64,000 nt of DNA from assembly GCA_001941065.1 (NCBI GenBank), contig MSHJ01000012.1, forward strand, positions 1 through 64,000, read 5' to 3'. The notes under the pieces are model-generated. The model saw only the letters and a list, made by a program, of their open reading frames with translations, did no database searches and was not told the origin of the DNA. A program made the position numbers and the translations under genes. Origin of the DNA: Alistipes sp. Zagget8 (GTDB taxonomy: Bacteria; Bacteroidota; Bacteroidia; Bacteroidales; Rikenellaceae). Shown one piece after another: positions 26,500-34,375 of this stretch (positions are counted from its first letter, which is position 1; the number at the start of each line of letters is the position of its first letter).

Positions 26500-27387
26500 T
26501 CAGCGTTTTACCTCGCCGTAAAGGCCGATTTTCAACCGTCCGTCGTTCTCGACGGCGATCTTCACGGCATAGACCAGCGATGCCCGCGAATCGCGTGTCT
26601 GGATGCTCTTGGGCGTGAATTCGCTTTCCGAGGCAATCCACGTGATGCGCCCCGGATAGTCGATGCGGCTGTCGCCGCCGAAATCGGCCGTGACAGTCAC
26701 CTCCTGCCCGAGCTTCAGCTCCGCCAGCTGGTCCGAGGTGAAATAGGCCCTCAGGTAGATGCGGTCGAGGTCGGCGACCTTCATCAGCGGACGTCCCATC
26801 GACGCCAGCTCCCCGGCTTCGCTGTATTTGGCCAGCACCGTCCCTGTAATGGGCGACGCGATGCGGCATTTCGCCAGCAGGTCTTCGGTCTGGGCGATCT
26901 GCAGTTCGATGGCCGAGGAGTTTTCGTCGATCGACGCGGCGTTGTTGTAAAGCGTCGAAAGCTGGGCCTCGAGCTGTCCGTCGAGCACCTTGAGCTGGGC
27001 GTCGATGTCGTCGAGCTGCTTGGTCGTGGCCGCGCCGTCGCGGAGCAGGTTCTCGATGCGGCGGCGTTCGGTCTGCTGTTTGGCGATCTGCTCGCGCAGG
27101 GATGCCACCTGCTTGGCGATGTCGGGGCGGTTGCTGACGACCGAGGCCTGCTGGCGCTCCAGCTGCAGTTTCTGCAGGTAGAGCTGCACGGTGTCGATGG
27201 CACCGACGGGACGGCCTGCCTGCACCACGTCGCCTTCCTCGGCGTCGAACCAGAGAATGCGCCCCGCGGCTTCGGCCGAAACCACGACCTCCGTGGCTTC
27301 GAATGTTCCCGTGGCGTCGAAATCCCCGTTGCGGCCGCATGAGGCGGCCAGGAGCGGCAGGGTGCAGTAAATGAATATCCGTTTCAT
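26500..27387 (-). CDS. HlyD/YbhG-family periplasmic adaptor, lipoprotein
   Basis: 295 residues with a lipoprotein signal (PLLAASCGRNG). A biotinyl/lipoyl-like half (GTFEATEVVVSAEAAGRILWF) is followed by a long alpha-helical hairpin (about residues 75-165, rich in Q/E/L/K) and the second half of the barrel (ASPITGTVLAKYSEAGELASMGRPL), then a beta-barrel domain. This is the YbhG/EmrA layout of membrane-fusion proteins. It bridges the ABC-2 permeases and the TolC protein encoded just upstream in the operon (13 bp away). Confidence 0.92.
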   Translation of the reverse strand: MKRIFIYCTLPLLAASCGRNGDFDATGTFEATEVVVSAEAAGRILWFDAEEGDVVQAGRPVGAIDTVQLYLQKLQLERQQASVVSNRPDIAKQVASLREQIAKQQTERRRIENLLRDGAATTKQLDDIDAQLKVLDGQLEAQLSTLYNNAASIDENSSAIELQIAQTEDLLAKCRIASPITGTVLAKYSEAGELASMGRPLMKVADLDRIYLRAYFTSDQLAELKLGQEVTVTADFGGDSRIDYPGRITWIASESEFTPKSIQTRDSRASLVYAVKIAVENDGRLKIGLYGEVKR

Positions 27388-27400
27388 AAAAGGTGTGTTT

Positions 27401-28681
27401 TTAGCGGTTTAGCGTGTGTTTGAGTTCATAGATGCTCTTCAGGAGTTCGATCTCGCGGGCCGAGCGGGCCGTGGCGGCCGTCGCCTCGTCGGTGATTTTC
27501 TGCAGCAGGTCGTTGGTGTCGATCACGCCGTTGCGGAGTTTCGACTCGGCGGCTTCGCGCACCGAGCGGCGCAGGGCTACGATGCGGTCATCGTCGGCCA
27601 GGGCCTTGCGCAGGCGGGCGATGTCGCCGTTCTCCTCGGTCGTCTGCAACCGCGTGTTGAACAGGAATATATCCCGCTGCACCTCGACCTGCGCCTGAGC
27701 CGTGCGCAGTTTGTTCAGCGAGTTCTTTTTGGTGTAGTAGGCTCCGAAATTCCACGACATCTTCACGCCCACCAGGGCGTTCCACGACCAGTCCGACGAC
27801 ATCATGCTCTGGAAATAGTCCATCCCCGGATAGCCGTAATACCCCTGCGCAAAGAGTCCGAAGCACGGGCGGGTCGCCGATTTCACGAGCCGTTCCTGGG
27901 CCGTGAGCTTGTCGGCCGTGGCGTCGAACAGCGCCAGTTCCGGACGTGCCGGTTCGAACGTGCGGGGTTCCGCGACGTCGGGACGCGCCAGCGGCTCCCC
28001 GCCCAGCGGTCGTCCGATAAACACCTCCAGCATCCGGCGGTAGCTTTCGCGCGAGGCCGTGATCTGCGTCAGCTGCTGGTTGACCGTCAGCAGTTCGGCT
28101 TCCACGGCGTCGGCGTCGGTCTGCATCGCCACGCCGTTGCGCTGCAGCGCCCGCACCTTGTCGAGGTTGCTGCGCAGCAGGTCGATCGTGAGGCGGGTCT
28201 GCGCGATCCGTTCGTCGAGGAGCAGGATGCCGAAAAAGAGGTTGTCCACACGTCCCTGCAGCGCGTAGAGGTCCACATCGGCCGAACGCGCCTGCTCGGC
28301 GGCCTCGGCCTGGGCGATGCGTTTGTTGGCCCCCGATTTGCCGCCGTCCCAGAGGGTCTGGTTCAGTTCCAGCGCAACCTTGTACTGGTCCTTGTTCATG
28401 CCGGGCATGTCGATTCCCTGCTGGGCGAGCATGCCCGCAAGGGCGTCCGGAAACGAGGGTACGTCGGTCTCCCAGGTGGCCTGCGCCGCCAGCGAGAGCT
28501 GCGGGAGCCATTCCCGGCGGGCGTTCGAAAGGGTGTATTGCTCGGTCCGTCGCACGAGGTCGTACTGCCGGATTTCGGGGTAGTGTTCGCGGGCCAGCCG
28601 GCGGCATTCGTCGAGTGTCACTTGTGCATTGGCCGCGAGTCCGGCCAGCAGGTATCCGCACAAAAGGGCGATTCGTTTCAT
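27401..28681 (-). CDS. TolC-family outer-membrane efflux channel
   Basis: 426 residues with a signal peptide (LLCGYLLAGLAANAQ). It consists of long helices in two repeats: VTLDECRRLAREHYPEIRQYDLVRR at the N-terminus, and a second repeat around ELALFDATADKLTAQERLVKSATRPCFGLFAQGYYGYPG. These are outer-membrane-factor hallmarks. It gives the exporter a route across the outer membrane. It comes directly after the TetR gene in the operon (3 bp). Confidence 0.92.
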   Translation of the reverse strand: MKRIALLCGYLLAGLAANAQVTLDECRRLAREHYPEIRQYDLVRRTEQYTLSNARREWLPQLSLAAQATWETDVPSFPDALAGMLAQQGIDMPGMNKDQYKVALELNQTLWDGGKSGANKRIAQAEAAEQARSADVDLYALQGRVDNLFFGILLLDERIAQTRLTIDLLRSNLDKVRALQRNGVAMQTDADAVEAELLTVNQQLTQITASRESYRRMLEVFIGRPLGGEPLARPDVAEPRTFEPARPELALFDATADKLTAQERLVKSATRPCFGLFAQGYYGYPGMDYFQSMMSSDWSWNALVGVKMSWNFGAYYTKKNSLNKLRTAQAQVEVQRDIFLFNTRLQTTEENGDIARLRKALADDDRIVALRRSVREAAESKLRNGVIDTNDLLQKITDEATAATARSAREIELLKSIYELKHTLNR

Positions 28682-28684
28682 GGA

Positions 28685-29308
28685 TTATGATTTTTTGAGT
28701 CGGCGCATGATGGTTTCGACGTTCTCGGCCTTGCGCAGTGCGAAGAAGCGGCTCCGGTCGGTGCTGAAATTCCCGAGGATGGGTTCGATGACGGGGTAGG
28801 CGATGAACGGGAAGACGTTGAGCGAGATGATGTCGAGCATCAGCATCCGCACGTCGATTCGTTCCGTCTCGCCGCGGGCCGCCGCCGCGTCCAGCTCCTG
28901 CTGGATGTCGCGCATCAGGACCTCTGCAATTTCCCGGATGCGCGTGCGCATCGCTTCGTAGTGGTCGGGCCGTGAGAAGACCTCGTTGACGATGAAGCGC
29001 GGCAGGTCGGGATTCGCCACGATGAAATCGAAATGACGCTCGATTCCGTTTCGCAGGCGTTCCGCCAGCGGGAGGCCCGGCTCGCCGAAGGCCGTCAGCA
29101 CCGACTGGCTCATCAGGCGCATCTTCTCGTCGAGAATGCGCTCGAAGAGTTGCTCCTTGGTCCGGAAATAGTAGTGCAGCATGGCGTGCGTCACGCCCGC
29201 CGCCTCAGCGATCGAGGTTGTCCGCGCCCCTGCGAATCCTTTGTTGAGAAACTCTTGTTCGGCGGCTTCCAGGATCGTCTGCTCCTTGTTTTTGGCCGGT
29301 TTGGTCAT
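28685..29308 (-). CDS. TetR/CecR-like repressor, first gene of the exporter operon
   Basis: 207 residues from the ATG at 29306-29308. An ATG 66 bp further upstream lies inside the promoter/operator and is rejected. The helix-turn-helix is textbook TetR: AEQEFLNKGFAGARTTSIAEAAGVTHAMLHYYFRTKEQLFERIL. In E. coli the equivalent exporter genes ybhGFSR follow a TetR gene (cecR), the same order as here. It probably represses its own operon by binding the inverted repeats at 29324-29382 and responds to the compound that is exported. Confidence 0.9.
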   Translation of the reverse strand: MTKPAKNKEQTILEAAEQEFLNKGFAGARTTSIAEAAGVTHAMLHYYFRTKEQLFERILDEKMRLMSQSVLTAFGEPGLPLAERLRNGIERHFDFIVANPDLPRFIVNEVFSRPDHYEAMRTRIREIAEVLMRDIQQELDAAAARGETERIDVRMLMLDIISLNVFPFIAYPVIEPILGNFSTDRSRFFALRKAENVETIMRRLKKS

Positions 29309-29323
29309 GTTATCGTGTTTTGT

Positions 29324-29382
29324 TAACAATTTTGTCAGTTGCAAATATACGACCGTATTTTTAATATCCAACAAAATTGTTA
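29324..29382. promoter_or_regulatory. TetR operator: separated 12-bp inverted repeat around the exporter promoter
   Basis: TAACAATTTTGT at 29324-29335 and its exact complement ACAAAATTGTTA at 29371-29382 bracket the minus-strand promoter. The inner site also lies in a smaller palindrome, TTGTTAACAA at 29320-29329. One copy covers the start-site side and the other touches the -33 element, ideal for repression by the adjacent TetR protein. Confidence 0.7.
29342..29371 (-). promoter_or_regulatory. promoter of the TetR-TolC-HlyD-ABC operon
   Basis: Minus strand TTG (complement of 29369-29371), 19-bp spacer, TATATTTG (complement of 29342-29349), an exact fit to the Bacteroidetes consensus. Transcription should start near 29335, about 27 nt before the TetR start codon. 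Confidence 0.8.
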
Positions 29383-29481
29383 GATTATTTTGTTAATATC
29401 TGCGATTTCGGGTCCGTGAATTTCCGGAAAAGTCGTTTCCGGCCGGTTTTGTCCGATTCTGCGGCGATGGAGGGCTTCGGG

Positions 29482-29513
29482 TTGGGCGAATCCGGGAAAT
29501 TTTCCTACCTTTG
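29482..29513 (+). promoter_or_regulatory. promoter of the ArnT-like glycosyltransferase gene
   Basis: TTG at 29482-29484, 21-bp spacer, TACCTTTG at 29506-29513. Only 9 nt separate the box from the ATG at 29523, so the mRNA should be leaderless or nearly so. Confidence 0.65.
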
Positions 29514-29522
29514 TCCCCCGGT

Positions 29523-31238
29523 ATGAAAGCATCTTTCAAAAGAATATACGCCTCGCTGGACGCCGATAGGCTGGTGCTCCTGTGGCTCGCCGTGTGGTGG
29601 GTGTGCAACCTGCTGCAAGCGGGGCTGACAGAACTCGCCAACGACGAAGCCTATTACCACCTGTTCGCCGAACGGCTCGCATGGGGTTATTTCGACCATC
29701 CGCCCATGACGGCCCTGCTAGTCTGGGCCGGGGAACACCTCTTCGGCGGCGAACTGGGCGTGCGGTTCTTTTTCACCGTGCTCCAGCCTCTCTACCTCTG
29801 GATTCTGTGGCGCATCGTCCGCCCGGCGGACGCCGACCGCGGGGATGCCGCGCTGTTCGCGGTCATTTCGGCCGCGACGCTGATGCTCCAGCTCTACGGC
29901 TTTATCGCCGTGCCCGACGGTCCGCTGATGCTCACCGCGGCGCTGTTCCTGCTGACGTTCAAGGGATTCACCGAAGGCCGCCGCATGGCGTGGCTCTGGA
30001 TGGGCATCGCCATGGCGCTGATGGCTTACAGCAAGTACCACGGAGCGCTGGTGGTCCTCTTCGCGCTGGCAGTGACCCCCCCCCGACAATTCCTGCGGCC
30101 TACACTTTATCTAAGCGCTCTGGTCGCCGCCGTTCTGCTCGTTCCGCACCTCGTGTGGCAGTACGACCACGACTGGGCGTCGTTCGCCTACCACCTGTCG
30201 GGCCGCAATTCGGTCTTCAAACCCAACTATGTCGTCGAATTCCTGACCAATATGCTGGTCGTTTTCAACCCCTTCTTCGTGCCGCTGTACGTGCAGGCGT
30301 GGCGGAAGGTCAAGCCGCAGACGACGGTCGGACGGGCCCTGAAACTCCTGCCCGTGGCCTTCATCGTCTTCTTCCTGCTCTCGTCCTTGCGGGGATACGT
30401 GCAGCCCCAGTGGGTGATTGTGGCGTGCTTCGGCCTTATTTACGTGCTGTTCACCTATGCGCGGCGCCATCCCCGCACGCGCCGTTACGTGATGTGGGCG
30501 GGCGGTGTGACCATCGCGTTGATTGCGCTGGTGCGGCTGGAGATGATTTTCAATCCGCTGGGCATCCGTTTCGAGGTGTTCGACAACCGGACGAGCTACG
30601 GCGCCATCGCCGAGGCGGCCGACGGCCGGCCGGTCGTCTTCCGGCAGGGCTATGCCGTGGCGGCCAAATATGCGTTCTACACGGGCGGCGAGGCTTACTG
30701 CCAGCCCAACATACGCTACCGCACACACCAGTGGCAGTTCCGGGACGACGATTCCCGCTTCACGGGGCGCGAGGTGCTCATCGAGTGTCCGGCCGAGGTG
30801 GCCGACACGACCCGGGAGGTTCATAGCCTGACGATGGCCAACGGTCGCCGGTTCACGTGGTTCGTCGACCGGAATTTTCATCCGGTGCGGCTGGTGGAGA
30901 TTGCTTTTACGGGGCTGCCCGCGCAGGTGGCCGTCGGCGAGGAGCTGCGGCTGAAGCTGGAAATCACGAATCCCTATCCCTACGAAATTGCGGTCGGCGA
31001 AAAGGACGTGCAGTTGTCGATATTGTGGAAACACGGGCGCTTCCGGGTCGAGGAGTTCCCGACCGGGGCGCATTTCACGATCCCGGCGGACGATACGCTG
31101 ACCTGCGAAGTGACCTTCTCCGTGCCTCCGCAGCTGGCCGGGGAGACATTCGACGTGGGGTTCGCCCTGCGCCGCGAAGGATATACGAATTGGTTTAACG
31201 GAAAATCCATCCCGACGGAAGTCGTCGGAACTATATGA
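29523..31238 (+). CDS. ArnT/GT83-like polytopic glycosyltransferase (phase-variable candidate)
   Basis: 571 residues from the ATG at 29523; a TTG 12 bp upstream falls inside the promoter box and is not used. The PMT_2/ArnT pattern is present: acidic motif LANDEAYYHLFAERLAWGYFDHPPM in the first periplasmic loop, then about ten transmembrane helices and a C-terminal soluble beta domain (~150 residues). Such enzymes transfer a sugar from a polyprenyl-phosphate donor to lipid A or another envelope acceptor in the periplasm. A run of nine C at 30076-30084 (around codon 186) sits in frame, so gain or loss of one base would truncate the protein. The ATG of gtrA overlaps its stop. Confidence 0.85.
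   Translation: MKASFKRIYASLDADRLVLLWLAVWWVCNLLQAGLTELANDEAYYHLFAERLAWGYFDHPPMTALLVWAGEHLFGGELGVRFFFTVLQPLYLWILWRIVRPADADRGDAALFAVISAATLMLQLYGFIAVPDGPLMLTAALFLLTFKGFTEGRRMAWLWMGIAMALMAYSKYHGALVVLFALAVTPPRQFLRPTLYLSALVAAVLLVPHLVWQYDHDWASFAYHLSGRNSVFKPNYVVEFLTNMLVVFNPFFVPLYVQAWRKVKPQTTVGRALKLLPVAFIVFFLLSSLRGYVQPQWVIVACFGLIYVLFTYARRHPRTRRYVMWAGGVTIALIALVRLEMIFNPLGIRFEVFDNRTSYGAIAEAADGRPVVFRQGYAVAAKYAFYTGGEAYCQPNIRYRTHQWQFRDDDSRFTGREVLIECPAEVADTTREVHSLTMANGRRFTWFVDRNFHPVRLVEIAFTGLPAQVAVGEELRLKLEITNPYPYEIAVGEKDVQLSILWKHGRFRVEEFPTGAHFTIPADDTLTCEVTFSVPPQLAGETFDVGFALRREGYTNWFNGKSIPTEVVGTI
30076..30084 (+). repeat. poly-C tract (C9) inside the ArnT-like gene
   Basis: Nine consecutive C, read in frame as the end of Thr, Pro, Pro and the start of Arg (VTPPRQF). 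Tracts of this length are prone to slipped-strand change. As written the gene is in the ON frame. Confidence 0.85.
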
Positions 31239-31603
31239 TCGAACAATTTATAAAATTCTGCGTAGTCGGCGGCTCGGGCGTGTTCGTCGATTTCGGGATC
31301 ACCTACCTCTGCAAGGAGTTCCTGCGGCTGAACAAATACGTGGCCAACTCGCTGGGATTCCTCTGCGCGTCGACCACGAATTATATTCTCAACCGTGTCT
31401 GGACATTCCACAACGAAAATCCCGACATCACGGGCCAGTACCTGCGTTTTCTGGGCATCGCGATGATCGGGCTGGTTATCAACAACGCCACGATTTACGT
31501 CCTGCACAACCGCTTCCGGCTGAATTTCTACCTGGCGAAACTCTTCGCCACCGGCGTGGTGACGTTCTGGAATTTCTTCATGAACTATTTCTTCACGTTC
31601 TAA
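31235..31603 (+). CDS. GtrA-family membrane protein
   Basis: 122 residues with four predicted transmembrane helices; IKFCVVGGSGVFVDFGITYLC, NSLGFLCASTTNYILNRVWTF and VTFWNFFMNYFFTF are the GtrA/DPMS3 family landmarks. Members are thought to help flip or position polyprenyl-phosphate-linked sugars used by periplasmic glycosyltransferases such as the one encoded upstream. The start overlaps the upstream stop (ATGA at 31235-31238), so the two are translationally coupled. Its stop overlaps the stop of the convergent gene by 3 bp. Confidence 0.9.
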   Translation: MIEQFIKFCVVGGSGVFVDFGITYLCKEFLRLNKYVANSLGFLCASTTNYILNRVWTFHNENPDITGQYLRFLGIAMIGLVINNATIYVLHNRFRLNFYLAKLFATGVVTFWNFFMNYFFTF

Positions 31604-32796
31604 GCGGCTTCGACCCGCTTCATCGGCTCCGGGATGCGGATGAATGCCGTCCAGCACATCCTCAGCCACAGGGCCAGCAGCAGCCACAGATTAAGCTGCC
31701 ATCCGTAGAATAACTGCATCACCTTCGGCGGGCACAGCACGTCCACCGGCATCACGACCACGATCACGAAGGTCGCCCAGTAGGCGATTCTGTCGGCGGG
31801 GCGGATTACCCCCCCCCGGCGCATCGTCCAGTACCACATCTGGTAGCCGATCAGCATAATCACATAGGTATGCCCCTCGCTGGAGTTGCTGAACAGGATG
31901 ACGTATCCCATCAGGATGGCCAGGCAGGCTATCCGGAAGAAGGGCAGCCGCCAGTAGCGCCAGTTTGCCAGCACGCCGATCTGTATGTACATCCGGTAGG
32001 GTAGCAGTCCGAGCGGCCGCAGGTAGAAAACGTTCATCCATGTCCGGGTGCCCGGGTGTTCCGTCAGGGCGCCGATCCACTGGCCGTAATAATCCGGCAG
32101 TTCCGCGAACGGCCTGTTGATGGCCGGAGCCAGCAGGAACGCGATGCCGATCAGCGCGGCATAGCCTATATTGCGCCAGAAACGGGGATAGAACAGCAGC
32201 ATCGCCAGCTGGAAGATGCCGTATATCTTCGTGAATCCCGAGATCATAATCAGCAGTACGGCCCAGAATCCCTTGTCGCGTTCCAGCAGCGAGTAGGCGA
32301 ACAGGAACATGTAACCCACGGCGACATTATATTGGAACGACAGCTGCGTGCAGGCCAGAATCAGGAAGGTGAACAGGAACGATTTGCATTTCTCCTCGCG
32401 GGTGAATTTTCCGGGCAGGGTGAAGATCGCCGCGAACCAGAGCGTGAAATTGAAGACGTTCCAGGCAATCGGTCCCAGCCACGCGGGCAGGTAGGCGAAC
32501 GGTGCGAAAAGGATGTTGAAAAGCGGCCCGTAGAGGAAATAGTCGAGCCGGATGGGGAATCCCGCGGGCGGCCAGTTGGCGCCGTAGGGGGACAGTTGCT
32601 GCCAGAAGAGTTTCGTCGATTCGGCGAAGATCATGAAATTTTTGTGCTTGCCGCGCGTGACCTCCGAAACGGAGAGTGCCACGACCAGCAGCAGACCGAG
32701 GATATAGAGGTTGCGGGGATTCATGAAAAATGCCCCGATGCGCCGCCAGACCGAATTTTCGGTCCCCGGCCGTGTGTTCAGCATTCCTTGCTCCAT
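31600..32796 (-). CDS. GT87-like polytopic glycosyltransferase (phase-variable candidate)
   Basis: 398 residues with about nine hydrophobic helices. It has the DUF2029/GT87 look: a short N-terminus, the first loop with KLFWQQLSPYGANWPPAGF and RLDYFLYGPLFNILFAPFAYLP, and many aromatic residues. GT87 members use polyprenyl-phosphate-mannose to extend mannan-type glycans. A run of nine G (coding strand; 31809-31817) lies at about codon 327 (MRRGGVIRP), so a slip would remove the last ~70 residues. It follows the Dpm1-like gene by 6 bp in the same operon. Confidence 0.75.
   Translation of the reverse strand: MEQGMLNTRPGTENSVWRRIGAFFMNPRNLYILGLLLVVALSVSEVTRGKHKNFMIFAESTKLFWQQLSPYGANWPPAGFPIRLDYFLYGPLFNILFAPFAYLPAWLGPIAWNVFNFTLWFAAIFTLPGKFTREEKCKSFLFTFLILACTQLSFQYNVAVGYMFLFAYSLLERDKGFWAVLLIMISGFTKIYGIFQLAMLLFYPRFWRNIGYAALIGIAFLLAPAINRPFAELPDYYGQWIGALTEHPGTRTWMNVFYLRPLGLLPYRMYIQIGVLANWRYWRLPFFRIACLAILMGYVILFSNSSEGHTYVIMLIGYQMWYWTMRRGGVIRPADRIAYWATFVIVVVMPVDVLCPPKVMQLFYGWQLNLWLLLALWLRMCWTAFIRIPEPMKRVEAA
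31809..31817 (-). repeat. poly-G tract (G9, coding strand) inside the GT87-like gene
   Basis: Nine C on the plus strand, read on the minus strand as Arg, Gly, Gly and the start of Val. Together with the C9 tract in the neighbouring ArnT-like gene it is one of only two G/C runs of this length that I noticed in the window. Confidence 0.85.
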
Positions 32797-32802
32797 GTCC
32801 GC

Positions 32803-33522
32803 TTATCGGCGTTTGCGGATTTTGCGGAAGGGGAGTCCCAGTACGCCGAAGAAGGCTTCGCGGAAGATGCCGCCGCTCATTTTCGACGTTCCCTCGCGGC
32901 GCTCGACGAAGATGATCGACACCTCCTTGAGCTTCATGCCCAGCCGCCAGGCCGTGTATTTCATCTCGATCTGGAAGCCGTAGCCCTTCATGCGGACGGC
33001 GTCGAGGTCGATTGTCTCCAGCGCCCGCCGCGAGTAGCAGACGAATCCCGCCGTGGCGTCGCGCAGAGGCATTCGCGTGACGATGCGCACGTACATCGAG
33101 GCGAAATAGGACATCAGGAGGCGCGACATCGGCCAGTTGACGACGTTGACACCCTGCACGTAACGCGAACCCACCACCACGTCGTTGCCCTCGGCGGCGG
33201 CCTCATACAGCCGCACCAGGTCGTCGGGATTGTGCGAAAAGTCGCAGTCCATCTCGCAGATGTAGTCGAAACCCTGCTCCAGTCCCCAGCGGAATCCCGT
33301 GAGGTAGGCCGTTCCGAGTCCCTGCTTGCCCGAACGCTCCAGCAGGTGAAGCGCCGCGGGGAACTCCTTCTGGCGCTCCTTGACGATCGCGGCGGTTCCG
33401 TCGGGCGAGCCGTCGTCGATGACGAGCATTTCGAAGGGTTCGGGGAGTGAGAAGACCTTGTCGATCATCGCCGATATGTTCTCCTTTTCGTTGTAGGTCG
33501 GAATGATTACGAGTTTGCGCAT
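32803..33522 (-). CDS. polyprenol monophosphomannose synthase-like GT2 glycosyltransferase
   Basis: 239 residues; Dpm1-type GT-A fold: VIIPTYNEKENI at the N-terminus, VIDDGSPDGTA, the divalent-metal site in CEMDCDFSHNPDDL, and the C-terminal part with GYGFQIEMKYTAWRLGMKLKEVSIIFVERREGTSKM. It has no membrane anchor of its own. It makes polyprenyl-phosphate-hexose on the cytoplasmic face, the donor for ArnT/GT87-type enzymes and probably for the GtrA protein to translocate. It is the first gene of the two-gene minus-strand operon. Confidence 0.92.
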   Translation of the reverse strand: MRKLVIIPTYNEKENISAMIDKVFSLPEPFEMLVIDDGSPDGTAAIVKERQKEFPAALHLLERSGKQGLGTAYLTGFRWGLEQGFDYICEMDCDFSHNPDDLVRLYEAAAEGNDVVVGSRYVQGVNVVNWPMSRLLMSYFASMYVRIVTRMPLRDATAGFVCYSRRALETIDLDAVRMKGYGFQIEMKYTAWRLGMKLKEVSIIFVERREGTSKMSGGIFREAFFGVLGLPFRKIRKRR

Positions 33523-33548
33523 GGTGTGAATCGTGAGTATTAGGTATA

Positions 33549-33556
33549 CAAAAGTA
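33549..33556 (-). promoter_or_regulatory. -7 box of the Dpm1-like/GT87 operon
   Basis: TACTTTTG on the minus strand matches TAnnTTTG; no clear TTG sits 19-21 bp upstream. It would give a ~20-nt leader before the start codon at 33522. Confidence 0.5.
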
Positions 33557-33589
33557 ATATTATTTTGTGAAAAGCCGTCGTTCGCGCCG

Positions 33590-34270
33590 TTATTTTGCGC
33601 GGCGTTTCATCGCCCGGACCGCCGCTTTGTCGGCGTCCGTGACGCGGTACGACTCGACGATTTTCTGCAGCGACTTGTTGAAGGTCCAGTCGTCGAGCGG
33701 GCAGGCTTCCCGCAGCCAGCGCATCGTCCGTTCCGGGAATTTGATGAAGCAGACCGACACGGCCCATGCCACGCCCATCCGGGCGTAGTAGCCTTCGTGG
33801 CGGATGCCGCCCAGCAGCTCCAGCAGTTTCTCGAGGTGCTCGGCGTCCACGAAATTGCCCAGCGCCATCACCACCGCGAAGCGCAGTTCGTACTCCCTTT
33901 CCGCGTGGAAATAGGGCTGGATAAAGTCCCACATCGGAGCCCGCTCGGCGGCCTTGAGCCGCCAGCAGAAGCAGTCGCAGACGGCCCAGTTGTCGATCTC
34001 CGGGACGAAACGCGCGACGTATCCGAGTTTCTCCCCGGGCGTGCATTTGGCGTAGCCGATGACCAGCCCCCGCAGCATCCGTTCCTCATAGTAAAGCACG
34101 TCGTCCCCGGCGAGGAACGCACGCCAGTCGCCCCGGGCGATTTCGCGGGCGATTCCGCGCAGCAGCGGCAGGCGGATGCCGAGGATGTTTTCGACACCCG
34201 GCACCAGTGTGGCGTGGAAATCGCGGTAGCCGGGTTCGGCCATGTCGAGCAGTTGTTCGCGGAGGGTCAT
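33590..34270 (-). CDS. AlkD-like DNA alkylation repair protein
   Basis: 226 residues from the ATG at 34268-34270 (MTLREQLLDMAEPGYRDFHATLVPG). An upstream ATG would add 21 residues that overlap the promoter, so I reject it. It is an all-helical HEAT-like repeat protein with the AlkD-type segments ILGIRLPLLRGIAREIARGDW, EERMLRGLVIGYAK, IDNWAVCDCFCW and VMALGNFVDAEHLE. Known AlkD enzymes excise bulky or cationic alkylated bases without base flipping. It is divergent from the GNAT/AsmA operon and stands alone. Confidence 0.88.
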   Translation of the reverse strand: MTLREQLLDMAEPGYRDFHATLVPGVENILGIRLPLLRGIAREIARGDWRAFLAGDDVLYYEERMLRGLVIGYAKCTPGEKLGYVARFVPEIDNWAVCDCFCWRLKAAERAPMWDFIQPYFHAEREYELRFAVVMALGNFVDAEHLEKLLELLGGIRHEGYYARMGVAWAVSVCFIKFPERTMRWLREACPLDDWTFNKSLQKIVESYRVTDADKAAVRAMKRRAK

Positions 34271-34313
34271 CGTGTGTGTGTTTCTGGTGTTGAACGCCGG
34301 TTGCGGCGCCGGG

Positions 34314-34321
34314 CAAAAGTA
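34314..34321 (-). promoter_or_regulatory. -7 box of the alkD-like gene
   Basis: TACTTTTG on the minus strand, about 45 bp upstream of the chosen start; no good TTG is seen at the expected distance. Confidence 0.45.
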
Positions 34322-34362
34322 CGCTTTTTTCACGGATCGCCCTAACGTTTCGATAAAAAGCT

Positions 34363-34370
34363 TATCTTTG
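34363..34370 (+). promoter_or_regulatory. -7 box of the GNAT-AsmA-LysO operon
   Basis: TATCTTTG lies 5 nt before the ATG at 34376, so the transcript would start at or even within the first codons if the usual distance applies. The -33 element is not recognisable. Confidence 0.5.
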
Positions 34371-34375
34371 CAGGT

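Noticed and set aside
29309..29374. Longer TetR start (MLDIKNTVV...) 66 bp upstream
   Set aside because: That start lies in the -33 region and operator of the gene's own consensus promoter, so the mRNA would not include it.
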